64,000 nt of DNA from Deltaproteobacteria bacterium (GTDB lineage: Bacteria > Myxococcota_A > UBA9160 > UBA4427), in the NCBI GenBank assembly GCA_029261835.1, contig JAJDAO010000036.1, positions 62,001-126,000 on the forward strand. The letters are read 5' to 3'. Position 1 is the stretch's first letter. Each line of letters starts with the position of its first letter. This document shows, one piece after another, positions 34,463 to 43,535 of the stretch. The notes under the pieces are model-generated. The model was not told where the DNA came from. It searched no databases and saw only the letters and a list, made by a program, of their open reading frames with translations. The position numbers were made by a program, and so were the translations under genes.

Positions 34463-35440
34463 ATGCGCGTTCTGTCCGGCACCAAGCCCACCGGCGATCA
34501 GCTGCACCTGGGCAACTACTTCGGAGCGCTTCGCCAGTTCGTGGCGCTGCAGGAGAAGTACGAGGACGCGCTCTACTTCATCGCCGACTACCACTCGATG
34601 ACCAGCGTGCGCGATGCCGCCACGCGTCGCCGCAATGCCTTCAATGTCGCACTGGACTACCTGGCTGCCGGGTTGGACCCCGATCGCGCCATCCTGTTTC
34701 GCCAGAGTGATATCCCCGAGGTCTGCGAACTCACCTGGCTGCTGACCTCGATCACGCCCATGGGCATGCTCGAGCGCGCCCACGCCTACAAGGCGGCGAT
34801 GGACCGCGGCGAGAGCGTGGATCACGGCCTCTTCACCTACCCGGTGCTGATGGCGGCGGACATCTTGCTCTACCGCGCCGATCTGGTGCCGGTCGGGCAG
34901 GACCAAAAACAACACATCGAGATGGCACGCGATATGGCGCAGCGCTTCAACAATACCTACGGGAGCGAGGCGCTGGTGCTCCCCGAGCCCTACATCCTGA
35001 GGGACGCCGCCACCATTCCGGGTACCGACGGTCAGAAGATGAGCAAATCGTACGACAACACCATCGCGATGTTCGCTCCCAAGAAGCAGCTCAAGAAGTC
35101 GGTGATGGGGATCGTCACCGACTCGACGCCCGTCGAAGAGCCGAAGGATCCCGCTGGTGCTCTCTTTGAGCTCTGGCGCCTGTTCGCCACGCCGGAGGAG
35201 CATCGTGAGATGGCCGAGCGCGCGCGTGCCGGTGGGCTCGGTTATGGCGAGGTCAAGAAGGACCTGCTGGCGCGTCTACTCGATCACTTCGGGCCCATGC
35301 GCGAGCGGCGAGCCAGCTTCGAGGAGCGGCCGGATGACGTAGAGGACATCCTGCGTCGTGGGGCACAGCGTGCTCGCGCGATCGGCGCCCCGGTGCTCGA
35401 GGCCTGCCGGGCAGCAGCCGGCCTGGGCGCCCCGACCTGA
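34463..35440 (+). CDS. trpS: Tryptophanyl-tRNA synthetase
   Basis: The 325-residue class I synthetase charges tRNA-Trp. Signature motifs are present: SGTKPTGDQLHLGNYFGALR (HIGH-type motif as HLGN), TYPVLMAADILLY, VPVGQDQKQHIEMARD and the KMSKS loop GQKMSKSYDN. The length is normal for the bacterial enzyme. ATG 34463 lies 3 bases after the aminotransferase stop, and the spacing implies translational coupling. Confidence 0.95.
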   Translation: MRVLSGTKPTGDQLHLGNYFGALRQFVALQEKYEDALYFIADYHSMTSVRDAATRRRNAFNVALDYLAAGLDPDRAILFRQSDIPEVCELTWLLTSITPMGMLERAHAYKAAMDRGESVDHGLFTYPVLMAADILLYRADLVPVGQDQKQHIEMARDMAQRFNNTYGSEALVLPEPYILRDAATIPGTDGQKMSKSYDNTIAMFAPKKQLKKSVMGIVTDSTPVEEPKDPAGALFELWRLFATPEEHREMAERARAGGLGYGEVKKDLLARLLDHFGPMRERRASFEERPDDVEDILRRGAQRARAIGAPVLEACRAAAGLGAPT

Positions 35441-35587
35441 GCAGGCCACGCTTGCTCCCGGCTGGTCCCCTACCGGCAGCTATGCCACCGATCTGGCGGC
35501 GGAGCGCGCTTTTCCTCGCTTCTCGTCTCAACCCGCAGTCGGACTCTTCCGAAAACTGAATGCGGAGCCCGGCGAGGAGACACCACC

Positions 35588-36811
35588 ATGCGTGCGATGC
35601 AGTCCTACACAATTCACCGCGGCGCGAGCTTCCTTCTGTTCGCTCTCACGCTGCTGCTGACATTCGGATGCAATGAGGTCGACTTCCGTCTCGGCCGTGG
35701 GCAGGCGAGCGACAGCGGGCCCGCCGCCGAGCTGATCGGTCGCGCCGAGCACGGGGAGCCGTCTGCACAATTCGAGCTGGCCGATTTCTATCGCGGGCCC
35801 GGCAGCGAAGCCGTGAATCTCTCCAAGGCGATCGAGTGGTACACACGAGCGGCCGAGCAGGGCCATGCGAAGGCCCAGACGACTCTCGGCGTGCTGTTCA
35901 TGCAGGGGGGGGAGGGCGTGGCTCGCAATGCGCTCGAGGCCAGACGTTGGCTGCTGCGAGCCGTCGAGACCGGCGATCCGCTGGCCCACTACCAGATGGG
36001 CGAACTCTACGAAGGTGGCGAGGACTTCGGTCCCGATCTCGTCAAGGCGGTCGAGTGGTGGCGCAGAGCGGCGGATCTCGGCGTCGCGAGTGCTCACTTT
36101 CGCCTCGGAGAGGCCTATGAGAAGGGGCTCGGTGTGGAGCCCGACATCGAACAGGCGCTGGGCCGGTATCGCAAGGCCGCCGAAGGGAATTCCGAAGTGG
36201 CTCGCTACCGGCTCGGGGTGCTCTACGACGAGGGCACACTCGTGCCGCGTGACGCGGCCGAGGCCGCGACCTGGTACCGCATGGCAGCCGAGCAGGGCTA
36301 CGCCCCGGCGCAGGCTCAGCTCGGGTACATGTACGCCCGCGGCGACGGCCTGCCGCAGAAGTACGACGAGGCACTCCGCTGGTCGAAGCGGGCTGCCGAT
36401 GGCGGCGACCCCGACGGCTGCAACAACCTCGCCGTTCTCTACCTGAAGGGACTGGGTGTGGAGCAGGATTTTCAGGAGGCTGTGCGTTGGTACCGCCTGG
36501 CGGCCCAGCGCAACCACGCCGCCGCTCAGAACATGCTTGGCACGCTCTTCCTCACGGGACAGGGCGGTGTGTCACAGAACGGTGCGGAGGCGGAGCACTG
36601 GTGGCGGATGGCAGCCGAGCAGGGCTACGCCCCGGCGCAGTACAACCTGGGCGGCATGTTCTCGCGCAAGCTGAGCCAGAGCCTCACGTTCGAGGAAGCT
36701 CTGCAGTGGCTGACGCGTGCTGCCGAGGCGGGGCATGCGGCAGCCGAGGCGGAGCTGGCAGAGCTGCAGCGCCAGCAGCCCGAGGGTGCGGCCAAGGGCC
36801 AGAAGCTCTGA
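35588..36811 (+). CDS. Sel1-repeat (TPR-like) lipoprotein
   Basis: The 407-residue product has a lipoprotein-like signal (LLLTFGCNEV) and about ten Sel1-like repeats, for example AIEWYTRAAEQGHAKAQTTL, AVEWWRRAADLGVASAHFRL, AATWYRMAAEQGYAPAQAQL and AVRWYRLAAQRNHAAAQNML. Two repeats share an almost identical WYRMAAEQGYAPAQ/WWRMAAEQGYAPAQ segment. The solenoid is a protein-binding scaffold, probably in the periplasm. The gene converges on the Ser/Thr kinase gene with about 40 bases between. Confidence 0.85.
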   Translation: MRAMQSYTIHRGASFLLFALTLLLTFGCNEVDFRLGRGQASDSGPAAELIGRAEHGEPSAQFELADFYRGPGSEAVNLSKAIEWYTRAAEQGHAKAQTTLGVLFMQGGEGVARNALEARRWLLRAVETGDPLAHYQMGELYEGGEDFGPDLVKAVEWWRRAADLGVASAHFRLGEAYEKGLGVEPDIEQALGRYRKAAEGNSEVARYRLGVLYDEGTLVPRDAAEAATWYRMAAEQGYAPAQAQLGYMYARGDGLPQKYDEALRWSKRAADGGDPDGCNNLAVLYLKGLGVEQDFQEAVRWYRLAAQRNHAAAQNMLGTLFLTGQGGVSQNGAEAEHWWRMAAEQGYAPAQYNLGGMFSRKLSQSLTFEEALQWLTRAAEAGHAAAEAELAELQRQQPEGAAKGQKL

Positions 36812-36853
36812 TCGCACACCGTCGGGAGCCGATCTCGCGCTTGGGTCAGGTTC

Positions 36854-39800
36854 TTAGCCAGCGGCGATGCACTCGAGCCGCTGCTCCACCTCGGCGATCG
36901 AGCTGCAGCGCTGGTTCGGATCCTTACGGATCATCTCGAGGATGAGCTCGGCCAGCGCATCGGGGATACCGTTTGCGATCGTGCGCGGATCGGGCGGTGG
37001 CGTATGGCGGTGGTGGTACGCGACGTCGCCATCCGGGAAGGGAACGCGGCCCGCCGCAAGCTCGAAGAGCGTGACGCCCAGAGCGTAGATATCTGCGCGG
37101 TAGTCGACTTTGCCGCCTTCCGCCTGCTCGGGCGCCATATAGAGTGGCGTGCCTCCGATGACCGTCGTGCCGCGCCGGACTTCCTCCATCATCTTGGCAA
37201 GCCCGAAGTCCATGATCTTCACCACGCGGTCGGTCGTGAGAAAGAGGTTGGCGGTCTTGATGTCGCGGTGCACCACGTGCCGTTCGTGGGCATAACGCAG
37301 ACCTGTAGCGACCTGGCTGCCGATCAGCGCCGTGTCGCGCGGGCCGAGGCGCCCTCGTTTGGTGAGGATCGAATTCAACGGATGGCCTTCGAGCAGCTCC
37401 ATCGTAATGAAGAAGGTTCCGTCGTTCTGATCGGTGTCGTAGATGGTGACGATGTTGGGGTGGTTGAGCCGAGCCGCGGCCTGGGCTTCGTTCAAGAAGA
37501 GCTCGAGCGCCTTGGGGTGCTCGCGTAGGCTCTCGGGCAGGCGCTTGAGGGCAACGACCCGGTTGAGCCGGCGGTCGCGCGCCTTGAAGATGAGGCCCAT
37601 GCCACCGCGACCGATCTCTTCGAGGATCTCGTAGCGTTGCTGTGAGACGAAGGCGGTCGGGGCAGTCAGTGTCTCGGAACCCGCGATCGTTTGGTTGCTG
37701 ATGCGCTTGCGGAGCATCTCGATGCGCGAGGCGACGTGGGGATAGGTCGGGTCCCTCTGACGCAGGCTTTCCAGCACCTCGAGGGCTCGCTCGTTCTCAT
37801 CGCCCTGCGCGAGCAGGTCGGCCAGGCGGCTGTAGAGCTCAGTGCTGGCCCCGGCCACGCCGTTCGCCGCGATGAACTCCTCGAGCTTGCCGGCGGCGAG
37901 GTCCGCGTGTCCCTCGCGCTCGAAGGCATCGACGAGCTGCAGGCAGGCCTCTGAATAGCTGTGGTCAGTCCGCCCGACCTGCTGCAGCAGGCGGATCGAA
38001 CGCGCGCGGTCGCCCGCTTCGAGTGCGACCTGGGCAGCCTCGAAGAGGTTCCCGGCTCGCTCGAGTACGCCCACGAGGGCTTCGCTCGCCCCCGCTCGGC
38101 GGAAGCAATCGGTCGCCCGGCCCAGCTCGTCGATCGACTCGAAGAGCTGGCCGGCCTTGAGCCACTCACTCGCTTCGCAGTAGGTCTCGGCCGCCTGTCG
38201 GGTATTGCCCGAGTTTTCGAAAAGGGCGGCGGCGCGCTCGAAGTCGGAGATGGACTCACGCAGCTTGGCGGCTTCGAGCATGTGACCGGCCGATTCGAGC
38301 TGCTCCGCCGCTCGCTCGGTGTAGCCCTGCTCTTGGTGAAGCCGGGCGAGCAGCAGGTGGGCCAGACTGTCGTGACCGTCGCGTTCGAGTGCCCGTGCAG
38401 CTCCGCCGAGATCCCCGTGCAGATAGGGTTCTACCGCCGGCGGACAGCCCTTGAAAACCATGTGCTCTGTACCCGCGAGGTTGATCTCGACCTGCGTTGG
38501 CCGAAACGACCGGACCTCGACGTCGCACTCGGCGACGCGGTCGCCGCTCCCCATCATGATCGTGTGTGACCCCATCGGCAGGCGCAGACGCAGCTCACCC
38601 GTGGTGGTGTAGCGCAGCGATTCGGGAAGCCCGCGGGCCGAGACGGCCACCTCTCGAGCGGGGCGGTTGTCCCATCGCACGTTGACGTCTACCGGGCACT
38701 CCGTCGGGCTGAGATCCAAATCGATTCGCGTCGTTTCATCGGCGCCGACGTCGATCTCGTGCTCCTCGTAGGGCTCGCTCAAGATCTCGCCGGTCTCCGG
38801 ATCCTTCAGCACCCCGCTCACCGTGATGTAGTGGCGGCGCGCGGCGATGGCCGTGAACTGCGTTTCGCGCCCGACTCCATAGTGGCTGGTTCGGCTCGCC
38901 TTGTGTCGAGCTTCGGCGTGGCTGCTGCCCGGATTCGGGCGCCGATGGCAGCCGCGCTGAGTGGCGAGGCGCACGCTGAAGAGCCCTTCGAGCTCGTCGG
39001 GAAAGTCGATGCCGACCACCAGATCGCCGACCCGGCGGCGAAGGCGCCGCACGACGAAGATCGTGAGCAGGCCGGCGACTGCGATCAGCCCCAGCGCATT
39101 CCGCAGGCCGGCGGGCGTATGCGACAACAGGGCGTCGAGACCCGACTCGATGCGATTGCGCCAACGGTAGGTGCGGGGCATGGGCCAGAGCGCCACGCGT
39201 TCGGCGAGCCCCAGCTCGACGTTGTCCTCGCCAGAGGCTTGCTCCAGGGCGATGGCCTGCAGGCGATGGGCCCGAAGCGAGCCAGGCGCCAGCTCGAGCG
39301 CCTGACCCAGCGCTTGGGCAGCGGCCTCGGGCCAATTCACCAGCAGGTAGAACTCGCCGAGCTCGCGGTGGATCTCGGCTCGCGTCAGCGTGTCGGCGTC
39401 GTCGTTTAGCTCGGCCAGCTCGAGAGCCGCCAGGAAGGCAGCCTCGGCGCCGGGTAGCTCTCCGGAATGGACCCGCATGCGCGCCAGGCCGCGCCAATTC
39501 GAGATGCTGCCCCCACCCAGGCCGATGGCGCGCGCGTAGGTCTCGCGAGCGCCCTCGGAGTCGGCCACCGCCGCCCGCAGTCCAGCCCACTGGGAGAGCC
39601 AGCGAATGCGCAGGCCGAGAGGAATGATTGCATCGTCCGCCAGCTCGAACTGCGGCGGGGCGTGCGCTCGGATGCGCTCGATTCGCAAGAGCGGGTCGCG
39701 GAGCGGAGTCCACTGCGCTTCCGACTCCGGCGTGGCGAGATCCTGTGAGTCTGTCGCGGCCGGCTCGCCCGGCTCCTCTTCGCTCGCTTGGGTGTCGCCA

Positions 39801-39979
39801 GACGCGTCGGGTGTGGCTTCGGCGAGGCTCGGTGCGATTGCGGGCTCGTCGACCGCCGGCGGCTGGAGCTGTTCCTCAGGCGCCTCGACCACCGCCGCAC
39901 TCGGGAGCGTCGGCAGCAGCACGAAGCACAGCGCGGCCAGAAGAGCTGGCGCGACTCTTGCGTATCGGTTGAGGTCCAT
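36854..39979 (-). CDS. Large membrane Ser/Thr protein kinase with C-terminal kinase domain
   Basis: The 1041-residue product starts at ATG 39979, with GAGGA just upstream and a signal/anchor segment (VAPALLAALCFVLLPTLP); the longer frame from 40303 is rejected. A Pro/Glu-rich linker and TPR-like helices come first, then a membrane span near residue 285 (ALGLIAVAGLLTIFVVRRLRRR), a beta domain, more helical repeats, and a Hanks-type kinase domain over the last 270 residues: GRGGMGLIFKARD, VALKRL, HRDIKTANLFL, DFGLAK and GTPLYMAPEQ. The catalytic part lies at the C-terminus, unlike most bacterial kinases of this group, with the N-terminal part outside the cytoplasm. Confidence 0.87.
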   Translation of the reverse strand: MDLNRYARVAPALLAALCFVLLPTLPSAAVVEAPEEQLQPPAVDEPAIAPSLAEATPDASGDTQASEEEPGEPAATDSQDLATPESEAQWTPLRDPLLRIERIRAHAPPQFELADDAIIPLGLRIRWLSQWAGLRAAVADSEGARETYARAIGLGGGSISNWRGLARMRVHSGELPGAEAAFLAALELAELNDDADTLTRAEIHRELGEFYLLVNWPEAAAQALGQALELAPGSLRAHRLQAIALEQASGEDNVELGLAERVALWPMPRTYRWRNRIESGLDALLSHTPAGLRNALGLIAVAGLLTIFVVRRLRRRVGDLVVGIDFPDELEGLFSVRLATQRGCHRRPNPGSSHAEARHKASRTSHYGVGRETQFTAIAARRHYITVSGVLKDPETGEILSEPYEEHEIDVGADETTRIDLDLSPTECPVDVNVRWDNRPAREVAVSARGLPESLRYTTTGELRLRLPMGSHTIMMGSGDRVAECDVEVRSFRPTQVEINLAGTEHMVFKGCPPAVEPYLHGDLGGAARALERDGHDSLAHLLLARLHQEQGYTERAAEQLESAGHMLEAAKLRESISDFERAAALFENSGNTRQAAETYCEASEWLKAGQLFESIDELGRATDCFRRAGASEALVGVLERAGNLFEAAQVALEAGDRARSIRLLQQVGRTDHSYSEACLQLVDAFEREGHADLAAGKLEEFIAANGVAGASTELYSRLADLLAQGDENERALEVLESLRQRDPTYPHVASRIEMLRKRISNQTIAGSETLTAPTAFVSQQRYEILEEIGRGGMGLIFKARDRRLNRVVALKRLPESLREHPKALELFLNEAQAAARLNHPNIVTIYDTDQNDGTFFITMELLEGHPLNSILTKRGRLGPRDTALIGSQVATGLRYAHERHVVHRDIKTANLFLTTDRVVKIMDFGLAKMMEEVRRGTTVIGGTPLYMAPEQAEGGKVDYRADIYALGVTLFELAAGRVPFPDGDVAYHHRHTPPPDPRTIANGIPDALAELILEMIRKDPNQRCSSIAEVEQRLECIAAG

Positions 39980-40214
39980 TTGTCCTCGCTCTACATCGGT
40001 TCGCGCGATGTCCGAATTGAGGCAAGAGCTGGGCGGCGCTGACGCCTCTCGGCCGCGACGTTCCACCGCAGCCGGTTCCGTCGTACCTGGAGCGTTTCCA
40101 CTAGAAGCCATCTCATGGACCCGGACCGAGCCGGGCGAGTGAATTCGGCCCGACGTCCACCCGCGGCTCATCGGCTGGGGCGCGCGGCCGAGCGCTGCGC
40201 TAAACAGATCGGCC

Positions 40215-42539
40215 GTGTTCAGACCTGGCAGCAAGCTCGCCCATCCCTTCAATCCCGACCTCGGCGTGGGCGTGGTTCGCGGCGTCGAAGGCCGCTTCCT
40301 CACCGTCTTCTTTCCGGCGGTTGCCGAAGAGGTCGTTCTCTCAGCCCAGGCCGGGCTGACGCGGCTCGTTCTAGCGCGCGGTCAGCGTGCGCTGCTTCTG
40401 GCGGAGGAGCAGGAGGTCGAGATCAGCGAGGTGCTCGACCACCGCTACAGGCTGGCGGACGGCCGCGAGGTGGACGATGCCGAGCTGTGGCCACTCGAGC
40501 ACGCGGATACACCGTTGGAGCGGCTTGCCAATCTGCGTCTGGATTCGCTCGACTCCTGGCGCAATCGCATTCAAGGGCTCGAGCTCATGCACCTGCGCGA
40601 GGCCGGCGGGCTCGGGAGCTTCCTGGGCGGCCGCATCGAGCTCTTTCCGCACCAGCTCTGGGCGGCGGAGAGGGCGGTGAAGGCCGACCCCGTGCGCTGG
40701 CTGCTGGCCGATGAGGTGGGGCTGGGGAAGACCGTGGAGGCCTGCCTGATCCTGTCGGCCCTGCTGCGCACCGGCCGCGCGAAGCGAGCGCTGGTGGTGG
40801 CGCCGCCGACACTCACGATCCAGTGGCTGGGCGAGCTCTACCGCAAGTTTCATCAGGTCTTCGTGCTGCTCGATCGCGTGCGAATCGAGAGTGTCGAGAG
40901 CGACTACGGCCAGGGTGTGAACCCCTTCGAGGTGCATCCGTTCGCCGTCATCTCTTTGGAGATGCTCGCCTCGGATCGCACGCTCCTGCGCCAGGCCGAG
41001 CAGGCGGGGCTCGACGTAATCGTTCTCGACGAGGCCCACCGCCTGGCGCGTCCAGCTCATCTGGACGCTGTGGGACCGCTCGTTCAAGCGGCTCGGCACG
41101 CTCTGCTCCTGACCGCCACGCCCCTGCAGGCCGATCGCCGCGGCTTCTACCAGCTGCTTTCGCTCCTGCATCCCGATCTGTTCGAGAGCTTCGAGGCGTT
41201 CGATCGGGCGGTGGCATCCGGGCGCGCGGCAATCCCGTGCACGAGTGCCGTGCGACGCGCCGATGTCGGTGGTCTTCCTCCGCGGGCGCCGCGTCCGGTC
41301 GACGTGGGTCCCGGCGAAAGCGATCCAAAACGTGATCCCCGCACCCGCTGGCTGGTCGAGCGCATCCCCGACTGGCAGCGAGCAGGCGAGAAGGCTCTGG
41401 TCTTCGTGCGCGATCTCGCGACCCTCGAGCCCCTCGCTGCATATCTGGAGGCCCGCACCCGCACGCGTGTCACGGTGTTCCACGAGAAGCTGTCACCCGC
41501 CAAGCGCGACATCGAGGTGGCTTCGTTCCGCGAGTCCCGGGTTCCGATTCTGCTGTGCAGCGAGGCCGGGGGTGAGGGGCGAAACTTCCAGTTTTGCCAC
41601 CGCATGGTTCACTACGACCTGCCTGCCGATCCGGTGGAGCTCGAGCAGCGCATCGGTCGGCTGGATCGCATCGGTCGCGATCTGCCGGTGGAGATCGTCT
41701 ACTTCCGTCATCCGCCCGGGCGGGATGGCGAAGTCGACCTGGCGCGACTCTACGAGCGCCTCGATCTCTTCTCGCGCCCGGCGGCTGGTCTCGACGCGGC
41801 ACTGGTCGGTGTACGGCCCGCACTCGAGGCTGCCTTGGCGGGCGAGCAGCAATTCGACGAGCCGGCCCTGATCGCTGAAGTGGAGAGGCTGCACCGGGCC
41901 GGGCGACACGATCTCGTCGACGTCTTCTACCGAGACGCCTACGCGCCCTTGCTTGCGCACGAGATACTGGCCCGCGTGCCGCCAGATCTCGAAGAGAAGA
42001 CACAGCGTTTCTGCCTCGCGGCTGCCGAGAACCTGGGCTTCGAGTGCGTCGAGAAGACCGGCCGAGCGCTCTACTACATCGAGTTCGGCTCGCGGACTAC
42101 GGTCGACTCGCTGCCCGGTGTGACGGGCGGCAGTCGCTTCCTCGGTACCTTCGATCGCGCCGAGGCGGTGGCGAGGGAGGAGGCCGACTTCTTCGCCAGC
42201 GGCCATCCACTGGTGGAGGGGCTCCTGCTCGAGCTCGAAGATGGCGTGCGAGGTCGCGCGGCCCTGATGGAGATCGACAGCGAGCGGGTGAGCGGCGCGG
42301 GGTTGTTGCTCGTATTCAAGGACGGCCCGGACTGGCAGATGCGGGTCGTCGGAGCGGACGGAGAGCCGCGGCCCGACTGGAGCGGGCCGATTCTCGCCGC
42401 GTTGCCAACCGCGCGCGGCGTCAAGGTGGACCACTGGGGGATCGGCGCCGGCTGGGCGGAGGGAATCCGCGCACTGGAGAGCCGCCTCGAGGCGCCGGGC
42501 AAGCTCGTAGCTGCCGCCTTCTTCCGCGCCAGGGACTAG
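40215..42539 (+). CDS. SNF2-family helicase, RapA-like
   Basis: The 774-residue protein has the SWI2/SNF2 motor: motif I DEVGLGKTVEA, motif II LDEAH, motif III LLTATPL, and motifs V-VI CSEAGGEGRNFQFC and QRIGRLDRIGR. An N-terminal segment (GVGVVRGVEGRFLTVFF) and a C-terminal helical/beta region resemble RapA, which recycles stalled RNA polymerase; the protein is shorter than E. coli RapA. GTG 40215 is the start. Its stop codon TAG lies at the left edge of the MITE-like element (42537-42702). Confidence 0.85.
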   Translation: MFRPGSKLAHPFNPDLGVGVVRGVEGRFLTVFFPAVAEEVVLSAQAGLTRLVLARGQRALLLAEEQEVEISEVLDHRYRLADGREVDDAELWPLEHADTPLERLANLRLDSLDSWRNRIQGLELMHLREAGGLGSFLGGRIELFPHQLWAAERAVKADPVRWLLADEVGLGKTVEACLILSALLRTGRAKRALVVAPPTLTIQWLGELYRKFHQVFVLLDRVRIESVESDYGQGVNPFEVHPFAVISLEMLASDRTLLRQAEQAGLDVIVLDEAHRLARPAHLDAVGPLVQAARHALLLTATPLQADRRGFYQLLSLLHPDLFESFEAFDRAVASGRAAIPCTSAVRRADVGGLPPRAPRPVDVGPGESDPKRDPRTRWLVERIPDWQRAGEKALVFVRDLATLEPLAAYLEARTRTRVTVFHEKLSPAKRDIEVASFRESRVPILLCSEAGGEGRNFQFCHRMVHYDLPADPVELEQRIGRLDRIGRDLPVEIVYFRHPPGRDGEVDLARLYERLDLFSRPAAGLDAALVGVRPALEAALAGEQQFDEPALIAEVERLHRAGRHDLVDVFYRDAYAPLLAHEILARVPPDLEEKTQRFCLAAAENLGFECVEKTGRALYYIEFGSRTTVDSLPGVTGGSRFLGTFDRAEAVAREEADFFASGHPLVEGLLLELEDGVRGRAALMEIDSERVSGAGLLLVFKDGPDWQMRVVGADGEPRPDWSGPILAALPTARGVKVDHWGIGAGWAEGIRALESRLEAPGKLVAAAFFRARD

Positions 42540-42702
42540 TGTCCTGTCCCAGGAGTTCACCAACTATCTCGACGACCATCCATCCTCGCTGGCTGCGTTG
42601 GGAATCCCTTGAAATATCTACGGATACTCCTGCGGTCTCCCGCCTTGCCCGCGAGGCGTCTGGGCGCCGATATAGTCGCCGAACTCCTGGGACAGGACAC
42701 TA
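42537..42702. mobile_element. MITE-like element with terminal inverted repeats and TA target duplication
   Basis: The left end reads TA then GTGTCCTGTCCCAGGAGTTC; the right end is its perfect reverse complement ending ACACTA, so inverted repeats are 22 bases perfect including the TA, with further partial match inward. The 162-bp core lies between TA dinucleotides, the target of Tc1/mariner-IS630 elements. There is no transposase gene. It sits exactly between two convergent genes whose TAG stops overlap its two ends. Confidence 0.85.
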
Positions 42703-43488
42703 GGCGGCGCCGACTGGCTCGCCCGTTAGCACGAGATAGCGGTTCAGATCTCCCTCACGGCCATCGGCGTCGAAGCACTCGACCAGTCTGCCCGGCAGAG
42801 CCGTGACCAGCCGCTGCAGCTCTTCGTCGCTGCTGTGATGGCAGTAGCGCGGTGACGTTGCCGGCTCACCGAAGGCCAGCAAGTGGTCGCCGTCCTCGAG
42901 CTGTGATTGATCGATCGGCTGGGCGGCGTCTCGATTGTAGCTGTCCCAGGAAACGCGGCGCTTTGCGAAGCGCGGCGAATCTCCGAAGCGCCAGGCCGTG
43001 ACGGCGACGAGGCCGCTGGGTGCGAGGCGCTCGAGTAGCGCGCGCACCACCGCCCGGCGTGTCGCGAAGCCGGGAATGTGATGGAGCAGGCCGAAGCCGA
43101 CCACCAGGTCGAAGGGGCCCGCTGGGAGGTGCTCGCCCGGCTGGCCGTCGAGAACGTCCAGTCGTTGCAGATCGAGAGCTGCCAGGTTCAGCCCACGCGT
43201 CTCTTCGTGGGCGATGGCGAGCAGGGCGGGGCTCGCGTCCACGCCGAGGTAGCGCAGCGGCGCCGACCGGCGATCAGCGAGAAAGTGCGCGAAGCGTCCG
43301 TTTCCGCAGCCGACGTCGAGCACGCTCAGCGCTCCGGCTCCGCTATCCGGCCGGGTTCGTTGCAGGCACGCGAGCACGCGCTCCCAGCCGGGCCACGGGT
43401 GACGGCGCGAGTCGCTGAACTGCGCCGCGACCGCCTGATAGAAGACGTGGTTGAGCGCGTTGAGTCGGCGGCGAGTCTCTGTGTCCAT
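42700..43488 (-). CDS. SAM-dependent methyltransferase
   Basis: The 262-residue class I methyltransferase has motif I LDVGCGNGRFAHFL, acidic loop LGVDASPALL, and motif IV-like FDLVVGFGLLHHIPG. ATG 43488 follows a GGAG site. The substrate is not clear; the HHIPG segment and the C-terminal LVECFDADGREGDLNRYLVL are characteristic of a group related to tRNA wobble-uridine methyltransferases (Trm9-type), which would suit the adjacent divergent Elp3-like gene. The stop TAG overlaps the MITE end at 42700-42702. Confidence 0.75.
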   Translation of the reverse strand: MDTETRRRLNALNHVFYQAVAAQFSDSRRHPWPGWERVLACLQRTRPDSGAGALSVLDVGCGNGRFAHFLADRRSAPLRYLGVDASPALLAIAHEETRGLNLAALDLQRLDVLDGQPGEHLPAGPFDLVVGFGLLHHIPGFATRRAVVRALLERLAPSGLVAVTAWRFGDSPRFAKRRVSWDSYNRDAAQPIDQSQLEDGDHLLAFGEPATSPRYCHHSSDEELQRLVTALPGRLVECFDADGREGDLNRYLVLTGEPVGAA

Positions 43489-43535
43489 GACTCCGGGGCT
43501 CGTCGAGAGGTGTGATGGTATTCTAGGCGAACACA

